From Chara braunii (taxonomy: Eukaryota; Streptophyta; Charophyceae; Charales; Characeae), in assembly GCA_003427395.1 (NCBI GenBank), contig BFEA01000758.1:209107-240141 (forward strand): a DNA stretch of 31,035 bases, written 5' to 3'. The translations under genes were made by a program, and so were the position numbers. Within the stretch, counting starts at the first letter, position 1, and each line of letters opens with the position of its first letter. A model generated the notes under the pieces. That model was not told where the DNA came from and searched no databases. It saw nothing but the letters and a program-made list of their open reading frames with translations. Positions 20,047 to 28,773 of the stretch are shown piece after piece.

Positions 20047-22270
20047 AGGTGGGTTCAAGCAGGGATCTCAAAGGCGGTACAAAAAGGTAGATCAAAAGTG
20101 TCGCCCTGTTCCAGTGCTCGTAGCCGAGGAAAAGGAAGTATACTACGAGCGGGAGAGAGAATTGATACGACAGATGCGGGAGAATGCTGAGAGTATGCCA
20201 TGTCGTATCAACCTGGAGACCGAGAAGGCGCTGATTATAGGGGAGTCTGGCTTCCTTACAGCGCAGGAAGAGAAGCTTATGGTGGACACCATAAGAGGAA
20301 GGCACACTGCATATGCCTTCAATGATGATGAGAGAGGACGTCTGGACGTGGATAAAATCCCCATGATTAGGATACACATTGTGCCGCATGAGCCGTGGAA
20401 TTTGCGGGGTGCACGATATCTTAATCCAGCTGATGAGGAAAAGGTAGTCAACTACCTAGATGGGAAGATCCGCACGTATGTATCAGACTACTCGAGCGGG
20501 CCGTATGCATCCCCCTGGTTTTGCTTTATTAAGTCAAATCGGACGTTGAGGTGGGTACAGGACTTGCAGCGCCTAAATGCTGTGACTGTTAGAGACGCAG
20601 GCGGTCTCCCTAACGCAGACGCGCTTTCAGAGGCATGCGCAGGGAGGGCCATTATATCTCCGATAGATCTATATTCTGGTTATGACCAGTTTCCTGTATA
20701 CCCATCTGACAGGCCAATGACGACGATGCATACCCCTCGAGGGTTGATCCACATGAACGTCGCACCACAGGGGTGGACGAATGAGGTCGTCATGGTCCAG
20801 AGGCACATGGTGAGGGCGATGCAGCCAGTAAGCCCTCACATCACTCAGCCTTACATTGATGATTTGGCCGTGAAATGGTCGAAGAAGAAGGATGAGCGGG
20901 AGGTCATGCCGGGAATCAGACAGTTTGTCTGGGATCATGTGCAAGACTTATGTCAAGTCCTGGACTTGTTAAAGGAGCATAACCTCACCGCGAGTGGATC
21001 AAAATCCAAGCATTGCATGAGTGGTGCCACTATCTTAGGATTTGTGTGCGACGAGAGGGGTCGTCGGCCAGATACGAAGAAGACGAACAAGATTTTCGAA
21101 TGGCCAACCCCGTTCGAGACGATTACAGAAGTGAGAAGCTTCCTCGGCACATGCGGGTTTTGGAGAATATTTATTAAGGGGTTTGCGGCGAAAACAGAGC
21201 ACCTGCGAAAACTTGTGCGTCAAGGTCGAGATTGGGAGTGGGGAGAAACGCAGGAGGTAGTGATAAGGGACCTGAAGAAGGAGTTTGAGGAAGGAGGACT
21301 GGTACTGGGGGTACCAGACCATGCTGCTGTAATGACCAGGCCCTTTATCGTAGAAACGGACGCAGGATCGACTGCCTTAGGAGGGGTTTTGATTAAGAAG
21401 GACCTCAATGGAGAGGAGCGACCGCTAAGATTCGAGAGTCGAACGCTTAACACCGCTGAACGAAACTACTCACAGTTCAAGCGCGAGACCTTAGCAATCC
21501 TCCACTGCTTGAGGATCTTCAGAAACTACCTCTTCGGCAGCAGGTTTGTATTAAGGGTGGATCCAACTGCTCTAGCAGGTTCTTTGAAGAATTATGCTCC
21601 CTCAAATCCAACCATTGCCCGATGGCTGACGTACATCTGGATGTTTGATTTTGAGTTGGAGCGAATTCTAGGAAACAAGAACCGGGCAGATGGGCTGAGT
21701 CGAGTCGACTGGGACAAGAGCAGTGGAGGAGTGATTGAGGATACTCCCCCAGTTGACGGGTTCTTGGACAACGAGGAGGATGTGAGACTTCACATCAACT
21801 CCTGGTCGCTATCAGTAGGGAACTACATTACTCATGGACGGCCTGTGTGGTTGACACCTCCAGGATATGTGCGATTGCCAGGGTTAGTCCTAAAACCCTA
21901 TGTGGAAGAAGACTCGTGGGGAAAGCCGGATGTGGAATGGATGATGGAATTGGCCTTGGCGGATAAGCATCAACTGGGGGAGGACCTGATCACTGTGGAG
22001 AATGGGGCCCAGCAAGTGGAAAAACATGAGAGATCGGTAGGAGAAGTCTACCTACTGGCCAATGCCTTACTGCAAGAGGAAGCGGCCATAAATGCTGGGC
22101 AAGATCAGGAGAGGAGTGAGAGCGAGGTATATGAGAGAGAAGAAGAGGATTTTGAGGAAGGCGAAATCAAAGAGGCCTTTCGAGCAGAAGAGTACGATGG
22201 GGTCTACCTAGAGCTCGGAATGCTTCTTTCATGTGAAATGACGGAAAGGGATGCAAGTGAAAAGTCCTGA
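20042..22270 (+). CDS. pol: Reverse transcriptase and RNase H
   Basis: This copies element RNA into DNA and degrades the RNA strand. Residues are counted from the GTG at 20114, but the frame is open upstream and encodes RYKKVDQKCRPVPV, so this is an internal part of a polyprotein. The RT palm has SPIDLYSGY (Asp185) and YIDD (247-250), the metal-binding aspartates, with PQGWTN at 218-223. TASGSKSKHC (292-301) and VRSFLGTCGFWR (340-351) mark the region toward the thumb and connection. RNase H shows ETDAGSTALGG (Asp416), KRETLAIL (Glu458), RVDPTALAG (Asp483) and NRADGLSR (Asp526), so all four catalytic acids are present. A roughly 180-residue acidic tail leads to integrase. It ends at TGA 22268-22270, and the integrase continues in another frame. 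Confidence 0.95.
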   Translation, partial: FRGGFKQGSQRRYKKVDQKCRPVPVLVAEEKEVYYERERELIRQMRENAESMPCRINLETEKALIIGESGFLTAQEEKLMVDTIRGRHTAYAFNDDERGRLDVDKIPMIRIHIVPHEPWNLRGARYLNPADEEKVVNYLDGKIRTYVSDYSSGPYASPWFCFIKSNRTLRWVQDLQRLNAVTVRDAGGLPNADALSEACAGRAIISPIDLYSGYDQFPVYPSDRPMTTMHTPRGLIHMNVAPQGWTNEVVMVQRHMVRAMQPVSPHITQPYIDDLAVKWSKKKDEREVMPGIRQFVWDHVQDLCQVLDLLKEHNLTASGSKSKHCMSGATILGFVCDERGRRPDTKKTNKIFEWPTPFETITEVRSFLGTCGFWRIFIKGFAAKTEHLRKLVRQGRDWEWGETQEVVIRDLKKEFEEGGLVLGVPDHAAVMTRPFIVETDAGSTALGGVLIKKDLNGEERPLRFESRTLNTAERNYSQFKRETLAILHCLRIFRNYLFGSRFVLRVDPTALAGSLKNYAPSNPTIARWLTYIWMFDFELERILGNKNRADGLSRVDWDKSSGGVIEDTPPVDGFLDNEEDVRLHINSWSLSVGNYITHGRPVWLTPPGYVRLPGLVLKPYVEEDSWGKPDVEWMMELALADKHQLGEDLITVENGAQQVEKHERSVGEVYLLANALLQEEAAINAGQDQERSESEVYEREEEDFEEGEIKEAFRAEEYDGVYLELGMLLSCEMTERDASEKS

Positions 22271-22272
22271 AG

Positions 22273-23463
22273 ATGCGGCCAAACTTTCTGGTGAGAAATG
22301 GTCACCTGTTTATGAAGAGGAAGGGGAGATTTCCAAGGAGGGTGGTCTGTGGCATCGCTCGTCAGATTGATGTCATAGCTGCCCTGCATGATGGCACAGC
22401 AGGTGGGCACAGGAGTACGGACACGACGTACCTCAAGATAGCAGAATTGTACTTTTGGCATGGCATGGGCAAGATGATTGACGACTATTGTAAATCATGT
22501 GTGCCATGTCAGGAGCGATCTTCCCTCAGACCTAGGGAACCGCTTCACCCAAGATACGTACGCGAGGTCGGAGCAGTCGTACACCTGGACCTACTAGCGA
22601 TGCCGCAGGGGATAGGAGGATTCAACTTTATTTTCGATACGCGCGATAACTTCTCAGGGTTCGTGGATGGAAGTGTCATTCGTACTAGGACTGGTGAGAC
22701 GTTGGCGCGCTGCATCGAAAAGTATTACCTCCGATATCCCTTCGTCTCCAGATTTGTTATGGATAGGGGGTCTGAATTCACCTGTACAGAGGTAAAGGCG
22801 CTTCTACTAAGATATGGGGTGATTGCTGAATACACTACTGCAGCGCATCCCCAAGCAAATGCGCCGGTGGAAAGAGGACATAGTACCATCTCGAACCTTC
22901 TCGCAAAGTGGACTAGTGGGAGGCCGAATCAGTGGCCAAATTTTCTGAGGGTCGCGTTCTTCGTGGACAACATCACAGTCAGGAGGAGCAACGGTTACGC
23001 TCCAGCCACATTATGGTATGGGAGACATGCGACGTTCCCTATTGAAAGCTTCCTAAAAACTTGGAGGCGGCAGGACCTTGAAACGGAGTTGACGTTTGAG
23101 GAACTGCTGGACTTAAGGGCACGTCAGATTGGCACCATAGAAGACCATATTGAGGGCGCGGCAAATAGGCTGGCTGGTAATCGGGCTCAGGACAAGTACA
23201 GGTGGGATCAGATGGCCAGGGTAAGGAAGGAACCTCTCAAGGTGGGTGACACTGTGTTGTTATATGATTCATCCCTGGAGAAGCAGTGGTCACGAAAGTT
23301 GGACAAGCGGTGGTTGGGACCCTACAAGATCGCAAGAGTTAGAGAGTATGGCGCATACCAGATTGAAGAGTTGAATGAGACCGCTTGGAGGGACTGGGTG
23401 TCTGGCTCGAGGTTGAAGATGTTTGTCGCTCGAGATGAGGTGAGCCTGGACCTCGCAAGTTAG
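22273..23463 (+). CDS. int: Integrase
   Basis: This inserts element cDNA into the genome. From the ATG at 22273, the HHCC zinc-binding domain has His39, His46 and the cysteines of CKSCVPC (73-79). The catalytic core has HLDLLAM (Asp106), VMDRGSEF (Asp164) and AHPQANAPVE (Glu200), with exactly 35 residues between Asp164 and Glu200. The C-terminal part has KVGDTVLLYD, then RWLGPYKI, the GPY/F-type module, and ends without a chromodomain. It lies one frame back from RT. The frame is open only from 22261, so a small indel between 22261 and 22270 is more likely than programmed slippage, as there is no good slippery heptamer. All key residues are intact. Confidence 0.95.
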   Translation: MRPNFLVRNGHLFMKRKGRFPRRVVCGIARQIDVIAALHDGTAGGHRSTDTTYLKIAELYFWHGMGKMIDDYCKSCVPCQERSSLRPREPLHPRYVREVGAVVHLDLLAMPQGIGGFNFIFDTRDNFSGFVDGSVIRTRTGETLARCIEKYYLRYPFVSRFVMDRGSEFTCTEVKALLLRYGVIAEYTTAAHPQANAPVERGHSTISNLLAKWTSGRPNQWPNFLRVAFFVDNITVRRSNGYAPATLWYGRHATFPIESFLKTWRRQDLETELTFEELLDLRARQIGTIEDHIEGAANRLAGNRAQDKYRWDQMARVRKEPLKVGDTVLLYDSSLEKQWSRKLDKRWLGPYKIARVREYGAYQIEELNETAWRDWVSGSRLKMFVARDEVSLDLAS

Positions 23464-23729
23464 AGTCCCTCATTCTAGTTAAGCATGTCGTTCTGATGGG
23501 GGTATTAGTATCAGTATAGATTGTATGGCCATTCATTAGAATGGTATGATAGGTCATGATGTTAGGGTTTGTATGATAGGATAGGTGCGTGTGTATATGT
23601 ATGTGTATGTCTAGGTTAGATGGGGAGGGATCTGTTTGTTTCTCACTGTGTGTCGAACTTGCTTACACTCTGTGTGCTTTTGCTTGTCTCTTCCTTGTTG
23701 TGCAGGCTTTACACCACTTTGGCGAAGCC
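23464..23729 (+). other. Gap between integrase and second gag, intron-like
   Basis: This 266-bp non-coding stretch is rich in T and GT. It ends in a strong polypyrimidine-CAG, described separately. A donor-like GAG|GTGAGC lies just inside the integrase end (intron would start at 23440). Confidence 0.5.
23671..23705 (+). promoter_or_regulatory. Putative 3' splice site
   Basis: TGCTTTTGCTTGTCTCTTCC followed by TTGTTGTGCAG|G is a textbook polypyrimidine tract and acceptor, 24 bp before the ATG of the second gag-like gene. It would allow that gene to be read from a spliced RNA, as env genes are. There is no transcript evidence. Confidence 0.45.
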
Positions 23730-24762
23730 ATGCCGAGAGGGAAGGGAGGGGCGGGGCCAGTGGAACCCCCTCAGGGGGCCGCTAGACAGAGAGTACATGG
23801 ACCCGGAGAGAAGACAGGCCGCCCATCTTCAGAGGAGGGAACGTTGAGCTGTTTCTGGTGGAGTTTGAGAAGCATGCCAATGAGTTCAGGTGGGATGAAG
23901 CCAGGAGGCCTGGACAGAGTTTGAGAGGAAGATGGAAGGGATACATCCATCACCTGTGGGAAGAGATGGAGTGCCGATCCGGTTCGATGGGACGAACCTG
24001 GAGGAGTTCCTGTGGGCGTACGACCGATTTGCAGACGAGCAGAACGTTGAGCCTAAGTCGAGAGTGAGGGGGTTCCTCCAGTTTGTGAGGAGGCATATCA
24101 GGTTGTTCGTCAGGAGTGTGGTGGAAAGAGCATTACACTGGGGAGATTGCAAGCGGTATACTGCAGCACGCCAGGCAGAGGAAAGGAAGAGCATGGAGAA
24201 GAAAAGGAAGGAGCCTGAGGCTGAGGGCAAGAGGAACTTTGAGAGGGGTGCATCGTCCAGGTCTCAGGAGGGTGAGAAGAGGAGAGAGCACGCTTCCCAC
24301 AAGGCAGAGAGGAAGGAGGAACAGCCATCTGAGAGGGCACAAAGGAGGAGATGGTCAGAGGTGCCAGAGGCTCCTCCCCAGCCAGTTCAGAGGCAGGGGG
24401 ATCAGCCCATAGCAGAGGCAGGGCCAGAGGGACGTGGGTCGCCAAGGCAAGAGGTGGATGAGGATCAGGCTGCCAGAGAAAAGGAATTGGAGAGACATGA
24501 AAGAGCCGCCAGAGACCGAGAGATTGGCGCAGAGATCAGGAGGAAGAACCTCGAGAAACTGTACAAGAGGATGGAACAAGAAGAGCGGTCAGTGGTTGTG
24601 AAGGACAAGAAGGGAAAGAGTACCGGCAACGAACTAGAGGACGACCCTCCCCTACTCTCTGAGGCGTGGGCTAACTTCGACAGGTTGATGGGGGCTGCAA
24701 GAGGACCTGAGGGGCCACAACAGGAGATGGGGGTGAAGTTGGTCTACGCGGACTTGCCCTGA
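23730..24762 (+). pseudogene. Second gag-like gene, N-terminal part (frame-broken)
   Basis: The start is an ATG at 23730 (MPRGKGGAGPVEPPQG). The coding signal then moves between frames: frame 0 to about 23840, frame 2 at about 23845-23905 (VELFLVEFEKHANEFRWDEA) and frame 1 from 23899 to the stop at 24762. The frame-1 part reads VPIRFDGTNLEEFLWAYDRF, then RRHIRLFVRSVVERALHWGD. This resembles the capsid start of the upstream gag (FNGDRVSEWLELL ... PEVMKVAAGANGEW) in hydrophobic spacing. The VELFLVEFEKHANEF segment looks like a related, possibly duplicated module. A long Glu/Lys/Arg-rich helical region follows. It lies after integrase, where env or other extra ORFs sit in some elements, but shows no signal peptide or membrane segment. 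Confidence 0.7.
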
Positions 24763-24770
24763 GAGGGACG

Positions 24771-25991
24771 ATGAAGGAAGGATTTGCAGCAGCTCGGGCG
24801 TCAGATCAGAGGGTTGGAGAAAGGTTGACCAAGGTGGCACAAAAGGCCTATGGTCAGAGGGTGGAATGTGAACAGGAGATTAGGGAGCTGAAGGCGAACC
24901 AGGAGAGGCAAGAGCGCAAATTGAACGCGCTGAAGATGGAGCTAGAGAAGGCCTGGGCAGGCAATGAGACGATCAGGCAGGTGAACCAGACCCTCAACAA
25001 AGTTAACGAGGCTCAGAGGGCATACCAACAGGCTCAACAGATTTTCTTCCAGACAAAGGACAGAGAGTGGGAAAAGAGGATCAAGGAGTTGGAAACAAAG
25101 CTCGAGCAGAGAGCACCCACGACCTTGGTGGATTGGACTGAAGTCCAAGGGTTTGAGATGAAGAGGCCACATGCAGAAGAAGCCTTCAGAAGTCAGAAGG
25201 CAAAAGAAAAGGCCGACCTTCAGGAAGGAGAAGATATACCCTTGTGGGGCAAGGAGATGCTGCAGCCTGAAACAGTGCACACTGAGGAGGGGGCAAGCGG
25301 CGAAGAGTCTGATTGGCCAATACCTTTTATTGTGGCGCACCAACAGGCCTGTGAGGGACTTGGCGGAGCACAGCAGGCGAAGACAGTGAGGGATGAGAGC
25401 ATGTTGCCTATCGCCCAGGAGGTTATCGAGGGACAGTTGGTTCAGAGAAATGAGGGAGTATTGCCTACTATCCAGGTGGTGGCCGAGGGGCAGATGGTCC
25501 AGGGAGTTGAGGAAGAGACTGCGCAGGGAGCAGGCCAGGAGATCTGCCAGGAGTCCGCTACACCTCCAAGCATGCCTTTGGTGGTTGGATTGGAGGAGGC
25601 TTTGGGCTCATGGGCCACTGGGTCTGGGTCAGAGACACGTGTGGGTGGTCCAGCCATGCAGGAGGGAGACAGAGCCGCCTGCCCCATTCCAGCAGAGATA
25701 CCTCAGCAGGAGGTCACTAGCGAGGTCACGGCAGTCCCTTCATCAGCGCCCTCGCAGGAAGAGGAGAGAGGGACGCAGAAGAAGATTGGCAAATGCTTCT
25801 ACTGCACGAGGGGTAAACATCGGGCCAATGATTGTCTCAAGAGTCTCAAGGACGAGGCCGATGGTTTGGTTACTGAGGACTCCCCGGGAGTATGGAGGGA
25901 TAGAAATGGAGTCCGAGTCCCTAGGGCTCGTGATGGGGTGAGAGCGCAGTTGTATAGGCAGCTGCAGATGGACTTGAGTGATCAGGAGTAG
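24771..25991 (+). CDS. Second gag-like gene, coiled coil and zinc knuckle part
   Basis: This 406-residue frame follows the previous part after a frame change. Residues 1-115 are a long heptad-rich coiled coil (for example QEIRELKANQERQERKLNAL and EWEKRIKELETKLEQ). The middle is an acidic, Gly/Gln/Val-rich low-complexity linker. Residues 342-355 are a CX2CX4HX4C knuckle (CFYCTRGKHRANDC). The tail after the knuckle, DEADGLVTEDSPGVWRD then NGVRVPRARDGVRAQLYRQ, parallels the tail after the first gag's knuckle (DEDEGLISTNYDGDM ... KTPGGTRKEALRR). That supports descent from the same gag family. No protease follows. It probably belongs with 23730-24762 as one nucleic-acid-binding structural protein. 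The function is inferred. Confidence 0.8.
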   Translation: MKEGFAAARASDQRVGERLTKVAQKAYGQRVECEQEIRELKANQERQERKLNALKMELEKAWAGNETIRQVNQTLNKVNEAQRAYQQAQQIFFQTKDREWEKRIKELETKLEQRAPTTLVDWTEVQGFEMKRPHAEEAFRSQKAKEKADLQEGEDIPLWGKEMLQPETVHTEEGASGEESDWPIPFIVAHQQACEGLGGAQQAKTVRDESMLPIAQEVIEGQLVQRNEGVLPTIQVVAEGQMVQGVEEETAQGAGQEICQESATPPSMPLVVGLEEALGSWATGSGSETRVGGPAMQEGDRAACPIPAEIPQQEVTSEVTAVPSSAPSQEEERGTQKKIGKCFYCTRGKHRANDCLKSLKDEADGLVTEDSPGVWRDRNGVRVPRARDGVRAQLYRQLQMDLSDQE

Positions 25992-27348
25992 GATTCAGTT
26001 AATAGGTCCGGAAAGGTCTAACTTGGGTATGTGTAAGACATCTTCGGCTCTCTGCTGATAGATGATTGTATATAGATGGACACATGGAGGATTGGATGAC
26101 ACCCATGTATATCAGTAGACAGAGTCTGTACTGAGATGAATACTATTACATCATAGACCTTCAGGACTAATTGTACGCTAGATAGCCTTGAGTGTGAGCA
26201 GGCTACTTTCGTTTTCGTTGATACAGCGTACATTGTGTATCTTTTGTGTGAGCTGTGTTTACTCTTTCTTTCTAGAGCAGAGTGTGTGAGACTTGTGAGA
26301 GTCATGAGTGTGCGGTACAAGGTGACAGTGAGACCTAACACCTGACTATACTGAGCTTTCTGGACGCTTTTAATTCATTGTATATACCTTGAGTCTTTGA
26401 GCATGACAGGGGTTCTGGTTATTGCAAAAAACCCATTTTTCTTGCATATATATGAGATACAGGCTTTATGGAGTTTGTGTGATACATCTCGCTCACATTC
26501 AGTTGTGGACTTGCCCATGTATGTGTGAATGTTGTGGAATGCCAATTATGTTAGATGCATCTGCACTATCGCTTCTCCATACTTGAGTATACCTGTCATT
26601 GTTACAGGCAAAATACTGAAATACAGCTGAAGGAAAGTGCGCATCATATGTGAGAATACTGTGTGTTGAAATTGAATAATGGTATGAATGGAAGGTCACA
26701 ACTGAGGTTGTGTCATATTGTATGGTCTGAAAGTGTGAAAGGGAACTCAATGGCCGATTGAGTTTCTCATGTGCATAAATGAAATTATCAGAGAGCACTG
26801 TGAGGAGATGCTATAATGATGACGATGATGAAAATTTTGTATGCATGCAAAGTCTTACAAGGAAAGACCAGAGTTTTTCGTGAGAATTATGGATGAATTC
26901 TGGTAAATGTGATGGAGATTTTGGTAAGGTGTCCCTACAAGACGTGTGACCTTGTCTGCTCTGATCAAAGCAAGAAAGGCACGACCTTGTGGATTTTTTT
27001 TTTATTTTTTTTTTTGTGGAATTTTGAGAAAGGCACTATCCCTCCACGTAGTCCTGTGGGCGGTGGTATGTGGTCCTTTGAATATTTTTGTGTATGACAG
27101 AGAAGGCCAAACCACAAGCAGTCAGTCTAAGGGACACATTATGTAAGGCCAGGCTAAGGGGCTATACTTAGCATCGCTGGAACTGTAGGAACTAACTCCC
27201 AGCGAGGGCCGCTGATCGGCGCAACCTGACAGCGGGACCATGGCTTACCAAAGGTTAAGACTTGAGAGGTCGGCCGCGTGGAGAGGCTTAGCTGGAGGGA
27301 AGGTCATTGGGGTCGATGAGGTCAAGAGTCGGAACCCTTCGGGGTGCC
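25992..27348 (+). other. 3' untranslated region before polypurine tract
   Basis: I recognise no gene here. The first kilobase is A/T-richer with many GTGT and TGTA words. T tracts lie at about 26992-27016. The last 200 bp are GC-richer and include ACCC-TTCG-GGGT (27334-27345), a UUCG-type tetraloop stem. No similarity to the 7200-12693 extension was found by eye. Confidence 0.5.
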
Positions 27349-27361
27349 AGGAGAGAGAAAA
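27349..27361 (+). other. Polypurine tract
   Basis: AGGAGAGAGAAAA is followed by C and then TG at 27363, the usual layout for plus-strand priming directly before a 3' LTR. Confidence 0.6.
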
Positions 27362-27383
27362 CTGCTTATCGTTGCGCAACCAA

Positions 27384-28085
27384 CTCCCTATGTTGAGTAG
27401 GTTTAACCATCTGTTTAATAAGAGAGAAATCTATAAAGTTTGTTCAAGTGCATTCATGGTTGTATAATCTGTCGTTGCGGAGGCTAGGCATATCCCTATG
27501 TTGGGGTGTTTAGTCATCCGTTGTTATGGTAGTTCAGGCAGATCGGGCTGTATCCCTATGTTGGGGCAGTCTAGTCGCAATGCCTTACGTAATTAAATTG
27601 TTTAAGCAAGTACTAGGTTGTATCCTTATGTTAGGGCGGTCTGGTAGTATGCTCTTGTCGTTGAAGTGATGTAGGTTGGTTGTATCCCTATGTTGGGGCG
27701 GCTCAACCACTCGTCGTTCGTATTTGGTTTTAGGCAGGTTAGGTTGTATTCCTATGTTGGGGCGGTCTAATCCTATGCCATATGTAACTTGTATAAGCTG
27801 GTTAGGCTGCATCCTTACGTTAGGGCAGCCTAATTTATGCTTCATGTCGTTAGTCAGGCAGAAGCCAGACATATCCTTATGTTAGGGTGTCTGGTCATAT
27901 GCCTTATGTCTTAGTTTATATTGTGTCGGGTGTATCCTTATGTTAGGGCAGTTGGGCATACGTTCTTTTGTCGTGTGTGGGTTGTATCCTTATGTTAGGG
28001 CAGTCCAATCGTGTGTACCTTTTACTTATTTATTTAAGCAGGTCAGCCATACCCTTATGTTAGGGCCTTGTCTGATCTTATGCCA
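27384..28085 (+). repeat. Hairpin array, right LTR
   Basis: This is the second copy of the array from the CTCCCTATGTTGAG unit onward. It differs from the left copy at roughly 5 percent of sites, mostly transitions, and many changes keep pairing. GGTTAGGTTG/CGGTCTAATCC here is fully paired where the left copy has one mismatch. CCAGACA/TGTCTGG here replaces CCAGGCA/TGTCTGG. Confidence 0.85.
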
Positions 28086-28475
28086 TAGGAGAGGGGGATG
28101 CTAAAAGGGAAGAATAGAATGACCAAACGAACTACTTGGCTGAATCCATGTGGGATTATGAGAGATGTTTGCATTTGCATGATTGTAGGCTCTCACTTGG
28201 GGCATCTCTTGATAGAGTAGTTGTTGTAAATGTTCGCCGAGTGCTAGAGCCATACGTAGGTAAGGTGGATGATGGGAGGGAANCTTGGGATGAGATAGGA
28301 CTGACCCTGCTGGGGATTAGGGTCAGCATTGGTTCATGGTCTCATTTAGAAGGCATGCAGACCAGTGTTGAGCCTAACTTGCCAAACAGATGTCAGAAGT
28401 AAGTCCCAAGTATAGTTTTGCTTTGCAGCTTGTTCCTCAACTTTGTATAATTCTTGGCAGCCTACTTTTCCTACA

Positions 28476-28575
28476 GGAAGCGCTGCCGAAATTTCTGCAA
28501 ATCTGAAGGAGTTAGTCATTTTTAAAGTCGTATAAACTCTGGGAAGACATTTTTCATACGGGAAGCGCTGCCGAA
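28476..28575 (+). repeat. 85-bp repeat, single interval
   Basis: GGAAGCGCTGCCGAAATTTC starts at 28476 and 28561. It is the contracted form of the three-interval repeat in the left LTR. Confidence 0.95.
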
Positions 28576-28738
28576 ATTTCGCAAAATTAGAGGAGTTAGA
28601 ATATTTTCAGTGAGGTAGAGGAGATAGGAGTATTCCTCACTTATGCTGAACCTAGGAGCAATTTCTCTTTGACCTGTGCTGTCGTGCAAGCTGTACGCTT
28701 ATTTCGAAGGTCTGACTTGGTCAGCCTGACTACTCTTC

Positions 28739-28773
28739 TGTTATCACTGATAACAGTGTTATCACTGATAACA
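28739..28773. promoter_or_regulatory. Tandem palindromes, right LTR
   Basis: These are exact copies of the two TGTTATCA-C-TGATAACA palindromes in the left LTR, within an identical 870-bp stretch. Confidence 0.5.

Noticed and set aside
22259-22275. Programmed -1 frameshift between RT and integrase
   Set aside because: No X XXY YYZ slippery site: the GAA-AAG context would slip onto TGA. A simple indel is more likely.
26018-26798. Minus-strand frames of about 100 residues after the second gag
   Set aside because: No domain, no conserved context, ordinary length for chance frames.
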